Origin: Phlegmacium glaucopus
Lineage: Eukaryota; Basidiomycota; Agaricomycetes; Agaricales; Cortinariaceae
Assembly (NCBI GenBank): GCA_015039465.1
Contig: MU130378.1
Span: 624,570 to 688,569 of the forward strand
DNA length: 64,000 bases
Reading direction: 5' to 3'
Part shown: positions 32,266-44,283 of the stretch, in pieces
Position numbering within the stretch: the first letter of the stretch is position 1
How the letters are laid out: each line of letters begins with the position of its first letter
Notes under the pieces: model-generated
What the model was told of the DNA's origin: nothing
Databases searched by the model: none
What the model saw: the letters and a program-made list of their open reading frames with translations, nothing else
Made by a program: the position numbers and the translations under genes

Positions 32266-33178
32266 CTACGATATTTTAGCCTGAGAAAAGTCAAGCTCCG
32301 GATGAGCAGCCTGGAATTTTTTTAAGGCCTAAGACGTGATATGATATGTTTAGTTGGTGGCAACGATCTGTCGGGGTAGAACTTGTAGTTACCTCCATCT
32401 TCTTTAATTCATCTGATGTTGGTCGCCCCAATTGCTATGGAAAGGAGTCTGAGTACAGAGAGGCTGGAGCAACGATCAACAGTCTACCTTTTGCTGGTTG
32501 TCAAACTGGGCGCGTTTCAGGGACGAGCGGTTAAATATAGGAATCTACAAAGAATGAAAGTCATACCATCATCTTCTCAACAATCCCTCTACACAGAAAT
32601 TCAGCTGATTGATTATAAGGAAAAAGGCTTAGGCTTAGACATACCTCGTTTCCCCGTCAAGATCACTAAGTTTGCTATCCTTGGGCTCAATCTTTTTGGT
32701 GTCGATTTTAGGATGATGCGTCAATACGTTCTCCCACCAGTTTTGGTTGAGTTTCTCTAGATGTATCAGGACGATTTGATTGTCCTCTAGATAATTACAG
32801 TCAATATTTGAAAGAGAAGGATATTGTATACTTACGGACGGTCCAAGTGCTATCTTCGACTTTGATCTCTTTGCACAATTCTCCATCCAGAATCGGATCA
32901 AGACCTTTCAGTCCGACCTTTAGTTTCTTTTTCTGAAGAACGACAGCCAGATCTGCTCCACGTGTACCCTGCGGTACGGGTACGGTTATGTCGAGTTCCC
33001 CTAATTCTTGTGTCCATGAATACGGAAGAGCTATAACTATGATGAGATGAAAGAGTTCGCAAATTATTATGCGCATACCAGCCTGCTCTTGTAGTTCCTT
33101 GGCTTTACTTTCTTTATCGAGAGCTTCACGCTGCTCCGCTGAAGGTTTATCGTCGTGATCAACGTCCATGCTCGCCAT
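32266..33178 (-). CDS. NudC-type nuclear movement protein
   Basis: CS-domain (p23-like) co-chaperone linked to dynein/dynactin and nuclear migration. Start [32 protein letters not shown]. The CS domain begins [40 protein letters not shown] and continues [30 protein letters not shown]. The family C-terminus reads [17 protein letters not shown]..., then [37 protein letters not shown]. Five exons or so; the last intron runs GTAACT...TCTTAG. About 195 residues, the normal fungal size. Its stop is 122 bases from that of ESF1, which converges on it. Confidence 0.92.
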
Positions 33179-33350
33179 GAAGCCAGATACTATTGTATAA
33201 AGGTTGAAAAACAAAGATAATCTTTTGCCAAAGATTTACTAATACTAGCGTCTATTTTGTTTGTCGTTGCTTGCTTTCAAGGCCCTGTTCTCTTCCTTTG
33301 CGCCTTGACCTTGCCTTCTGAACAAAGTTAACCCTCAAGTTGTGAGCTCA

Positions 33351-35844
33351 ATGGCCAATTCAGATGCATGGCTGGACTTTGAGGTGAGTCTCCTCATCTT
33401 GTCTCGTTTTGGCTGTTCTGGCTGACCAATTTGATAAAGGCAATCCGACACAATATCAAGAACAATACTGTCGACAGATTGAAACACATTCTATCTGGGC
33501 TCAATGAAGAGTGTGGGATGCACTTCGCAAAGTCAGGTAAAAAGCAGGAGATCATAGACAGAATTGTTACAGTCCTGGATACATGGAGAAGCACGAGTCA
33601 AGAAGAGAAGTGGATCAAGGCAAAAGCGGTTATATATCAAGTACGAAACACTGGAATGTAAGTATTATGTCATGATCGCGCGAACGTATATCCCTGCTAC
33701 CCAATATTCTATTTGATGGTTCATGTGCTCATTGTTGTTTACAGTTATTCGGCCTCCAATAACAACCGTTTGTCTTCTATATCAATGGCACCCCCTGCTC
33801 CTGTCCATGCCCACTCGTCATACGCCCATGACCCCGTTAAAAACGCTGCCTATTCATCGAATGTTGCGAGCACGAGCAGCATCGCTCATTATGATCCTTA
33901 CGCACCTCCTCGAAGACCCGCCAGCATACTTGCGCCGAATCCATCTTCAAGTTCTTCCGCACCAAAGCCTCCAGGTTTTACACAATTATCGTATCACATT
34001 GGAGCACGACACTGATATCTGCATTCAGCTATTCGATTTAAAGATTCGCCCTTTTTTACAATCGACCAAGCCGTGTCTGGAGTTGTTGAGTGTCCGGGTA
34101 AGCCATGCTTTGTGGGGGCCGTATGGTGTACTCATAATCTATCTAGAGTCGACCAGTGCCACTGATCGTCGACAACAATCTCTTAACTTCACATTAACTC
34201 CCGACCAGAGCGCGAAGTTGAAGGTCCCAGGGTATTTACACATGCGAAATTCGAGCGCCTGACTCGTCCTGACTTTCCCTGGTGGTTTAGATCGAAATAT
34301 CAGCTTCGACTATTTTGCACTTCTTCTATCTTCTACTCCGGAGTTAATTCGTTCAGAACAAATTCTGTCCCTTGTCTCATGGAATTCCCTCCCACATGTG
34401 AAGTTCGCGTGAATAACACTCAGCTTACTGCCAATATGAAGGGACTCAAGAAAAAGCCAGGAACGGCACCTCCGCCCGACATTGGTAAATATGCGCGAAC
34501 TACAAGTGTTGCAAACAGAGTAGAGATGGTATATGTAAACAGTCAGCAACCAGTTCAATCAAAAGTAAATGATCCTCCTCTATTCCATTACTTTTGTACT
34601 GAGCGGCTAAAGCAGAAATACTACATGATTGTCATGCTTGTCGAGGCAATCAACATTGAGACGCTAGTCCAGAACCTCCGAAGTTTTAACTACCGAAGTC
34701 GACAAGAGATCCAGCAGAAAAGTATGGCCTTCAGCATTCTTCGATGGATTGTTATTGACCTACTTTATCAGTGGTACAAGCCATGACAGACGATGATGAT
34801 ATTATCGCTGGACCGCAAAAAATGTCATTGAAATGTCCTGTCAGTTTTAACTTGACCACAGTGCTTGACATATTTTGACAATTTTACAGCTAACCTTTGT
34901 GCGTATCACGACGCCGTGCCGATCCTCGAAATGTGTTCATCCTCAATGCTTTGATGCTACTTCTTGGTTTACTATGATGGAACAAACTACCACTTGGCTC
35001 TGCCCTGTATGCGAACGAACTTTGGATCATAAAGATTTGATACTTGACGGGTATGCTTATCTGTCTTGGAGGTGCTCAAGGCTAATTCAAAGACAGTTAT
35101 TTCGATGAAATTCTTATTGATACTACGGAAAGTGTGGAAGATGTTATGGTAGAGGCTGATGGTCAATGGCATACAACTGACAACAAATATGGATCTAGGG
35201 AATGGAAAGCTGCGCATCCCATCACACCTCAGCGAGTTACACCAGACAAGAAACCTTCCGTGGAGGACAGCCCTACTCGCTTTGCCCCACCTGTACAGAA
35301 CAACGACGTCAATGGGAAAGGGAAGGTGCCCCACCACGAGATTTTTGTACTAGACTCTGATGATGAAGATGAAGGCCGTGTAAAGCGAGAGCTGTCGCCA
35401 TCGTATGCATCTTCTGCGAATCAATCATTCGAAGGCACATTGCCCCATCCATCGCAGTCTCAACAATCACAAGCCAGTCAAGTCATTGACTTGACATTGG
35501 ATTCTGACGACGAGGATGACGACGAACTAGTAGTGTCGAATATAAATGGCAAGCGAAAGGCACACGAGGCGGGAATTGGCACGACTCCTCCTTCACCTGA
35601 TCAATTTTGGAAAAAAGGACGACTGGACCCATCTCGTATTTTGCCTCTACCGCGAGTGTCTTCGGCCACCCACAACAGTGTCGGCGCGAGCCACCACTCG
35701 TCTTTACCAAACAGCCTCCTTCCTAGTTATCAATCGTCCTTTCAGGGAAACACGCTTCCGCCGCCTCCAACGATTTACAGTTATCCGAGAAGTCCCCTCC
35801 GATCATATGCCATGCGTTCAAACGATAGTCCTCCATGGTCTTAG
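33351..35844 (+). CDS. Siz/PIAS-type SUMO E3 ligase
   Basis: Nuclear SUMO ligase. An N-terminal SAP DNA-binding motif reads NTVDRLKHILSGLNEECGMHFAKSGKKQEIIDRI. A PINIT-like domain follows with FKDSPFFTIDQAVSGVVECP, RLFCTSS, FPPTCEVRVNNTQL and LKKKPGTAPPPDI. The SP-RING reads SLKCP..LTFVRITTPCRSSKCVHPQCFDATSWFTMME and TTTWLCPVCERTLDHKDLILDGYF, with the expected Cys/His set. Two SUMO-interacting motifs follow in the acidic tail: IFVLDSDDEDE and VIDLTLDSDDED. About ten exons; exon 1 is only MANSDAWLDFE, with donor GTGAGTC. Divergent from NudC by 172 bases. Confidence 0.93.
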
Positions 35845-36107
35845 TTCTTAGTAACAATACATATAGCTCTAGTCGTAATATACATATTATTTTCTAATAT
35901 AGTTTTGTGTGATATGTATTCCGATTTCTCTAGGCAGAGGACTTTCTCATGCTTATAATAACGTGCGGCAGGATATGCCGGGTAAGCGGGGCGGAGTTAA
36001 GATTGACCCGGTGCCACCCGAAATCCTTTTTACGGAAAACTTTTTTTGGTGCTTGTCGCTTTAACCTTCACCACCACCACTCAGTTTTTCCCGTACGCTT
36101 AGAAAAA

Positions 36108-37473
36108 ATGTCCGAAATTAAGAAGGGCAAGACGCCTCAGGAGTTCGCTAGTATGTATACATCTTTTACATTGCTAGTCTTCATCCTCAATTTCGTCGCT
36201 CGTAGTTGACTTCCTGATGGGCGGTGTCTCCGCTGTACGTCTTTCTCATATGCTTCCGGTTCATCCCCTCATCCTTTTATCCGACAGGCCATTGCGAAGA
36301 CCAGCGCCGCTCCCATTGAGCGAATCAAGCTTCTCGTGCAGAACCAAGATGAGATGGTTGGTTCTTTTTTCTCGTATTCCTACTGTCGCTGACACGTCAC
36401 GCGTTCAGATCAAGCAAGGTCGTCTCGCCTCCCCCTACAAGGGTGTCGGCGATGCCTTCGCCCGTACGTACAGAGAAGAGGGTCTCGTCTCATTATGGAG
36501 AGGAAACACTGCCAACGTCATTCGTTACTTCCCCACCCAGGCCCTCAACTTTGCTTTCAGTTCGTATATTTCACCACATTCATACACTACGTCATTCTAA
36601 ACGGTTCGATAGAGGATTACTTCAAGTCTCTCTTCGGTTTCAAGAAGAATGATGGTTACTGGAAGTGGTTCGCTGGAAATGTTGCCTCCGGAGGAGCGGC
36701 TGGTGCCTCTTCTTTGCTCTTCGTTTACTCCCTGGACTACGCTCGTACCCGTCTTGCCAATGATGCCAAATCAGCCAAGGGTGGAGGTGCTCGTCAATTC
36801 AACGGTTTGGTTGATGTCTACAAGAAGACTCTTGCCTCTGATGGTATTGCTGGCCTCTACCGTGGCTTTGTTCCTTCCGTTGTTGGCATCATCGTCTACC
36901 GTGGTCTCTACTTTGGTGTCTACGATTCCCTCAGTGAGTTCTCTGATCATTTTGTCAAGCTACTTCTAATTGTTTTTTTTTAGAACCTGTTGTCCTAGTC
37001 GGTGCCCTTGAGGGTTCATTCTTGGCTTCCTTCGGTCTCGGATGGGGTGTCACTATCGGTGCTGGTCTTGCTTCATATCCTCTGGACACTATCCGGTAAG
37101 ATTGTCCCTAAATATGCGTTGATACAAATTGTTGATTTCTCTTAGTCGTCGTATGATGATGACTTCCGGCTCCGGTGTCAACTATAAATCTATGTTCGAT
37201 GCTGGCTCACAGGTGATTGAATTGTTGTTCTTGCATACATGGATGTCGAAATATCTGACCTTGCAAATAGATCATTGCCAAGGAGGGTGTTAAGTCATTG
37301 TTCAAAGGTGCTGGTGCCAACATTCTTCGTGGTGTGGCTGGCGCCGGAGTGTTGTCCCTCTATGACAAGCTACAACAAGTCATGTTCGGCAAAGTCTACT
37401 CTGGAGGTAAAGCTTCTTTCTGTTCTTTTCTGATGCAGTAGCTCACAACGCGATGTTGTCAGGTTCCGGCTAA
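36108..37473 (+). CDS. Mitochondrial ADP/ATP carrier
   Basis: Inner-membrane exchanger of cytosolic ADP for matrix ATP. It has three mitochondrial carrier repeats with the PX[DE]XX[RK] motifs PIERIK, LDYARTR and PLDTIRRR. The nucleotide-carrier signature RRRMMM is completed across an intron (DTIR then [10 protein letters not shown]). Six transmembrane helices are expected from [17 protein letters not shown] onward. At least seven exons; exon 2 ([10 protein letters not shown] region) is about 29 nt, and the last exon encodes only GSG after SG. Start [14 protein letters not shown]. About 310 residues, the usual size. Likely strongly expressed. Confidence 0.95.
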
Positions 37474-37744
37474 AAAAAAAGGGTGATTTATGTTGGAGTT
37501 TACCAGCGTTCATCGATGCCTCTTTGTTACTACGTACATTTATTAAACATAGACCTTCCTTTTCCTTATTTTCTTGTCAGCTGGGTATGGCTTACCTGGA
37601 CAATACCCCGATTAACGAACAACTATCAGTAGAGCAAATTAAAACCATAATGTGCTTCGCTGTCATTAGTGCTATGCAGGGTCGTCAAAGCATCATGATC
37701 TCAGGAATTGCGAGATACAATTACTGTTCTTCTCTACCAACTTG

Positions 37745-40700
37745 ATGCCTCTTATATGCGCATTCAAGAATTCGGCAAGACCGTTTATTCGCTCCCTGTG
37801 TTCCTGGACAGCATTTCATGGCATTCGCAACAAACATGTACCTCTGGACGTGCATCCAGAAGTGGAGGAGGCACTAGCTAATCGCAGAGCTGTCGTTGCG
37901 CTTGAAACAGCACTTGTTACTCATGGCCTTCCGTACCCTTCAAGTCTTGAAGTTCCTCTTGCGCTAGAGGGCATTGTCAGATCTACTGGTTCTATCCCTG
38001 CTACCATTGGTATTATCGACGGACGAATCAAGATCGGTTTAAAACAGGACGAGCTCGCAAGGTTGGCGGAAAGAAGATGCAAACCTGCGAAAGTGTCAAG
38101 GAGAGACATTGCTGCTGCGATAGCAACGCGTTCGGATGGAGGTATGTTGATTTACTCACTTGTTACAAGTCCTTGATTGAGTCTTCAATAGGAACTACAT
38201 GCAGTGCGACTTTAGTATTTGCAGCCCTAGCTGGTATAAAAGTGAAGGCTTCCTCCACTACTTAGTGAAGGGTGTAACTAAAATAAATCCACAGGTATTT
38301 ACGACCGGCGGGTAAGAAATGACCTACATAGAAGCGTATAGTCCTGAAATCTAACGGTCATCGCTCTCAGACTCGGCGGCGTCCATCGTGGAGGAGAAAA
38401 CTGTGCGCAACCTCCATCCTAATCTAGACTTCTTTTAAATAAAATTATCTTCCCTTCCAGCCTTGGATATCTCTGCTGATCTGCAAGAACTTACGCGTTG
38501 TCCTGTAGCGCTTGTGTCGTCCGGGGTCAAGTCTATCCTGGATATTGGCAGGTATGTTGCAAAAACTAAATTAGCGTAAATGACATGTACTCACAGGATT
38601 TTATCAGAACTTTGGAACACCTTGTAAGTTGCATGAATTCATGTGCATCGATTAACCTCATCATTACTGGCATCAGGAATCGCTGGGGGTTCCCGTCCTA
38701 ACATATGGCGAGTCGCGTGAATTCCCGGCGTTTTTTTCGCGACACAGTGGATTTTATGCAAGTCCTTAGGTCGCTATCGCATTCCATTTATAAACTCTTT
38801 CGTCTAGGTGCCTTGGAACGTTGCAACCCCGTCAAACACTGCCAATATTTTGCGTAAGTTGTCTAAGCATACAATGTTCAATGCTCAAACTATGGACACA
38901 GACGCACAATGGCAATTAGGCATGCAAAATGGGGCTTTAATTGCGGTTCCCATCCCTGAAGAGTATGAAGCAGTTGGAGAAAAGATTCAGCTTTTAGTGA
39001 ACCAGGCAGTTTCAGAATCAGAACAGAACGGGATTAGTAAAAGTGGCAAGGATGCAACACCCTGGCTACTCAAAAGGATAGCGGAGCTGAGCAACGGCGA
39101 ATCTCTTGCATCCAATATTGCTCTTCTCAAGAATACAGCTCTGATAGGTGGGTAACACTTATCATGCGGTCAAATGTTTCTATGATATATCTTCTGATTT
39201 AGGTGGACAAATTGCTGTGAACTACCAGAAGCTCGTGAATGAACCGGTCAGTGAGGCTTGACGAGCATCCAATACCATGTAGTCAAACTTTGGTCCCCTG
39301 TCAGCTTCACGAATCTGCAGACCAGCCGAGTTCTTGTGTGCCCAATGTGACTTCTCATTTCTCCAATCCTGCAAGGAACGACGTCGATTGTCAGGTTCGT
39401 TGAAAGCCAAATTTATTGCCTTCTTCTAATTATCATTGACTCTAATTCTCATTCTAGTCTTCAGCTAATGTGGTTGTCATCGGCTCTGCAGCGATAGATA
39501 TAACTGCACAACCTTCATATGGTGACCTTGCTGCACATTCCACTGCACCAGGTCACGTTAAACTCACACTGGGAGGCGTTGGTCGCAATATTGCAGAAGC
39601 CTCTCATCGAGTGATGGCAGCTAAATATCCAGAACTTTCTTCCATTTTAATTGCCCCAATTGGCCGAGATCCCTTTGGGCATCTCCTTGTTAACGAGTTG
39701 CAGGCGTACGAAATGCGAACAGATGGACTATCAAGGAAGGACGACCGCACGGCGGTTTGCAATATGGTTCTTGATACTAATGGCGCCCTTGTCGGAGGAG
39801 TTGCTGACATGGGGATCACAGAAACATTTACTGGCGACCAGGTTGAGCCATCATGAATATCTATCGATGGCACTGGAATCTGACTGCCCCTGCTAGATAA
39901 TCCCACTCTTGCAAAATCATACCCCTGAAATTGTCGCTTTGGATGGTAATCTGCACAGTGACACAGTTGATACGCTCGTTTCATATTGCAACCGCCTCGC
40001 AATTAAAGGTATATTAATATCATATGCAATTTATTCTTATGCCATGCTAATTCAATTAATTCAGTTCTTTTGTAAGATATGCTGCTGACACCTTAGACGA
40101 CAATTAATCCTGCCTTCCAGTGAACCAACATCAACCATCAAAGCCGCATCTATCTTGCCCGCAATCGTAACTGCTCTGCAAACAAGACCGCCGGGGACGG
40201 CGCCTATTACCTTTTGTACCCCTAACCTATTGGAACTAAACCAAATCTACGACGCAGCACAATCAGAATCCTTCAATTTAATGGGTCATCCTGCATGGTG
40301 GTCGACTGTTGATAGCCTTAATTTAGGCACGTCATTCCGCATGGATCTGGAACAACTTTCACGAAGGCCAGTCTCGGATCACGATCCTTCCAAGGGAAAT
40401 ATGGCCTTCCTTGTTGCAGAAGGAATCGTTCAAAAGGCAGTCAACTTACTACCGTTCTTCCAGCACCTCATTGTCAAATGCGGTGATCGGGGAGTCGTTG
40501 TGGCAATGCGCATATCTCCAAACGATGCATTAGCTTCAGTGTGGGCACACAAGCGCAGCAATCCACTAGAACGATACATTGTAGCACACGGAAACTCTAA
40601 GGAAGTCACGTTTGTCCAACACTTCCCCTCCCTGCCGATTGAAACAATTTCCAACGTCACTGGTGCTGGTGATTCTTTTGTCGGTGCTCTCTTGGCATGT

Positions 40701-40838
40701 TTGGCTCATGATTCCACTGCAATGTACGACCCCAAAAGCCTGCAGAATGTCGTCGCGATAGCGCAACGAGCTGCCATATTGACTTTACAAAGCCACTCCG
40801 CAGTTTCACCTTTACTTTCCCGAATTGACGAGCCATAG
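37745..40838 (+). CDS. Pseudouridine-5'-phosphate glycosidase fused to PfkB-type pseudouridine kinase
   Basis: Two catalytic halves in one gene. The N-terminal PsuG/indigoidine-synthase A-like domain has [105 protein letters not shown] and TPSNTANILR. The C-terminal PfkB sugar kinase has VVVIGSAAIDI, GGVGRNIAEASHRV, IAPIGRDPFG and the ATP/anion-hole signature NVTGAGDSFVGALL. The kinase phosphorylates pseudouridine and the glycosidase splits the phosphate to uracil and ribose-5-phosphate. About eleven exons, including two microexons of 17 nt (38295-38311) and 16 nt (38608-38623). A short basic N-terminus (FKNSARPFIRSLCSW) could be a mitochondrial presequence. Confidence 0.9.
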
Positions 40839-40863
40839 TTGTTGATAATGAGAGGAGTGGTTA

Positions 40864-43402
40864 TTACGATTGCAAGAGTCCAACTTTCACCTCCTCCCGT
40901 GCTCGACGAGTTTGTTCCTTGGTTATTTCGTGCATTGCTTTTGCAGCTTGTTTCAATTTCTTCTTAAAACGCCCCTTTGGTGATTGCGTTAAAATATCAT
41001 TTATTATTATCAGTGGAAGGTTTACCTGAGAGCCGTGTTTAAGCCGGGTAATAATATCGGCAGCATTACCCTTTGTTAGTTTTTCAAGCATTTTCGTCTT
41101 CTTTTCTTCAGGCATTTTAGGGTAGATCTTGGACCATCGCTTGGAAACAAGCGTCACTTGCGCGGGAGATGCAGGTTTTTGACGCCATTCGGCATTTCGC
41201 ACAAGCCTTTATCCATGTTAATTTCTCAATTCAGATGATGATAGTTGAGAATCTCACACGCTAATTGAAGAATTTGGGAAGAGTGTAGTCTCGATGTAAG
41301 TGTCACAACCCCGGACAGCGTCGCTGAGGGTCTCTGCAGTAAGAATCTGACGACGCGGTCTGAAAGGCGAATACCCAGCAGCGAGCGCTTGTTTTGTGTT
41401 AGGTGCTGCAGGCGTATAATATGCAACGAAGTGGTCTTCAGTAGCTAAAGATCAAAACATGGGTGCGTTAGTTGTATCAGATAATCCAGTTGGCGTCCAT
41501 ACCATGATGTTCAATCCGAATGAAGCCCCTTGCTACAAGTTCGATCACGAAAATTTCATTTCCACAACCAACCCATTGTAACTTGCTCATTGCATTGATA
41601 TGATCAGGTTTCTGGTCACCTGAAGCAATGGTGAAAGGGTCATCCTCGTCCACATATAGGATAGAAGTGGGATCAGGGATGGGATCAGGGATAGAGCCAG
41701 CGTGCATTGCTTCAAACGCCTCAGCTCGCTGTTCAAGCGATTGTATTGTTTCATCTATTGAGCACAGAATTATGAGTGGTCGTACGGAAACAAGCAACAA
41801 GTATCACTCGCCATCTATGTCAATCTCCCCAGGATTCAATCCAAAGAGAGTAGGTACGGAGACTACGCCATTTACTCTGGAATTACTGTCCACGAAGTCA
41901 ATGATACGGCAATCTTCCTTGCCAGTGCTTGGGGAAAGCCTCATTCCTCGACCAATCTGAAAAGAAAAGTCGATATTAAGATGACGTATTCTGACGCTCA
42001 AAATCGCCTACCATTTGAGCGAATACATTTCGAGAACGCGTCGGCCGAGCAACAACGACACAGTCAATATTGGGAATGTCAGCACCTTCAGTGAGGATGG
42101 CTTGATCCATACGGAAGCCGTTTAATAGATGCAAAAAATCAATTGTTAAGAATCTGCCCACCGCAATTCACTAGTACTGGAAATTGACCAGCTTTGAATG
42201 ACTCGATTAACGCTTTCCGTTCGACAGTAGGCGTTTCTGAGAAGAGATATCTGGCATCTACGCCATATCGCCGAAATGTATGAGTCAAGGCATGTACGTG
42301 GGCGATATTAACACAGAACACAAGTGTGGATTTTCTCGTTGCTTGAATAAAGAATTAAGTGGAATGTTAGAGGATAATTCGGTCAACCAATTCACCTGCA
42401 CGATCGATCCATGCTCTGACGACCACGTCATTGATGGTGTCAGTGTTTATGACCTGAGCAAGGCTGGTAGGATTAAAATCTCCATTGCGTCCATTGATTG
42501 TGACATCCGATAAATTTATTTTGGCACGAACAGATGTGAAACGGACGTTGCAAAGCCTGTTACAAATTTGATTCGGAATATGGAAATGGCATTAAAGGTG
42601 CAAGACCCTACCATTGCTCCTTAATCATTTCCAAAAAATCGCGGTGATACACAATACGCTGGAAGATAGACCCAAGGGCAAGACCATCATGTCGACTGAA
42701 AGTTGCTGAGAACCCTATGATAGGAATTTTGTGTAAAGGTTCCGGTCCTGGGATAGAAATGTTGTCAGGATGCTGGATTTCAGTATCAAACCTAGACAAC
42801 AAGCGGCGATAACTGCATATAATGTTAGTTCTATCGAGTTGCTTCCCATTGAATAAGAAAGGGAGGGACTTGCGATGGCGCAGCTGCGTGGTGAGCCTCG
42901 TCGACAATAATGGCCTTCAATGTCCTGGGGTCGAACTTGGCAAGGCGTTCTTCATTCTTGAGAGTCTGGTAGGTAGCTACCGTCCTGTAAAAATAGGTTG
43001 CTTAAAAACTCAGCTCAAGCTATCGTAGACGTACACATCTGCCTGGCCAGATGCCTTGTATTTCGAACCTTGCTCAATCTCGACCGACCATTTTGGAAAA
43101 AGTCGAGCAACTTGAATTGCTGATTGTCGAGCGAGTTCGATGCTATTGACGATGATTATAGACTTCGTAGCTTCCAAGTTTATCGCTGGTGGTGTTAAAC
43201 GAGACAGAAGGGAGATGAAGACGGTTGTCTTTCCTGAGCCAGTCGGCAATGATACACCAATGCGCGAAGAACCAGAGTCAAGAGCTGATATACAAGCGTC
43301 GAGACAGAGCTCTTGATATGGCCTAAGAACGACTGGTGCCAAAGTGGAGCTCTTTCTTCGGGTGGCAATATGGACTATACTAAAATACTTCACCAACGAC
43401 AT
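40864..43402 (-). CDS. IRC3: IRC3-like DEAD/H-box helicase, probably mitochondrial
   Basis: Superfamily 2 helicase. The N-terminus [20 protein letters not shown] is basic and hydroxylated, fitting mitochondrial targeting. Motifs in order: Q-like [13 protein letters not shown]; Walker [11 protein letters not shown]; Ib-like [14 protein letters not shown]-type [18 protein letters not shown]; motif [11 protein letters not shown]; then [42 protein letters not shown] and the arginine-finger region IGRGMRLSP. Yeast Irc3 unwinds branched DNA in mitochondria. About ten exons. MSLVKYFS was preferred to the upstream in-frame Met because it leaves a clean presequence. Its stop is 25 bases from that of the convergent pseudouridine gene. 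Confidence 0.88.
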
Positions 43403-43473
43403 CGCATGGATGGAATACGAAAGCAATAAGCGCGTTATTTACTTGTATTTTTTTAATCCAAGTATGGACATAT

Positions 43474-43479
43474 CACGTG
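43474..43479. promoter_or_regulatory. CACGTG palindrome (E-box) in an 85-bp divergent promoter
   Basis: A perfect CACGTG lies between the IRC3 and MoaE starts. It is the site of bHLH factors such as Cbf1-type proteins. Six bases can occur by chance, so this is only a candidate. Confidence 0.3.
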
Positions 43480-43487
43480 CTTAATAA

Positions 43488-44175
43488 ATGGCTTTACCAC
43501 CATCATCCGAGTCAGTTGACGCCTTCCTGGAATCCCCTCAAGCCATCTGTACTCTCACTTACAAATGCCTTGATGTACAGAGCATAATCGCTTCCGTTCA
43601 TAATGAAGCAGCTGGAGCAACATCAATTTTCATTGGTTTTTATTTTCACTATACATAACAGCTTCACAAATCCATATGATGTTTGCAATTAGGTACCACA
43701 CGGAACTCATTCAAAGGTTTGATAAATGTGAATGATGTTGATTGGCTGGGACTATATGCTCCACAGGGAAGAAGGTGACTCGTCTTGAATATCAAGCCTA
43801 CTCCAAATTAGCAATCAAGACCATGGCTAATATCGCAGAGAATGCGATCAAATCTGCAACTCGTTCGCAACACCAACCATCCACGGACATAAACAGGGAC
43901 CTGTCTCTTATTCGATGTGCCATCCACCATCGCTTGGGTACTGTGGCTGTCGGTGAACCGTCCATCGGTAAGCCAAGCCCTCCAGATTTTTTTAGTACTG
44001 CGTTGAGCATCCCTGTGGTATCGTAGTCATCGCAGTATCATCGCCTCACCGAAAGGAAGCGTTCGTTGCCAGCGAGGAAATCTTGGAAGAAGTGAAGCGG
44101 AGGGCTCAAATATGGAAGAGGGAGTATTACGAGGGCGAAGACGAAAATGATGCTGAATGGAAGGAAAACACTTGA
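43488..44175 (+). CDS. Molybdopterin synthase catalytic subunit (MoaE/MOCS2B)
   Basis: Large subunit of molybdopterin synthase. It transfers sulfur from the small subunit thiocarboxylate to precursor Z in molybdenum cofactor synthesis. Start MALPPSSESVDAFLESPQAICTLTYKCLDVQ. Across introns the body continues HNEAAGATSIFIGTTRNSFKGKKVTRLEYQAY, SLIRCAIHHRLGTVAVGEPS, then VIAVSSPHRKEAFVASEEILEEVKRRAQIWKREYYEG, matching the family order. The middle exon GTTRNSFK is only about two dozen bases. About 165 residues. Its presence implies that this fungus has molybdoenzymes such as nitrate reductase. Confidence 0.92.
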
Positions 44176-44283
44176 ATGCGAAGCCTCATTTTATGATTAC
44201 ATCAAGCGATGGTGGCATTGATTATAAGAATTGAGTATAGATTGCCGTCCGAGGCCGTAAATCATTCCCTTCTAGTATCATCT

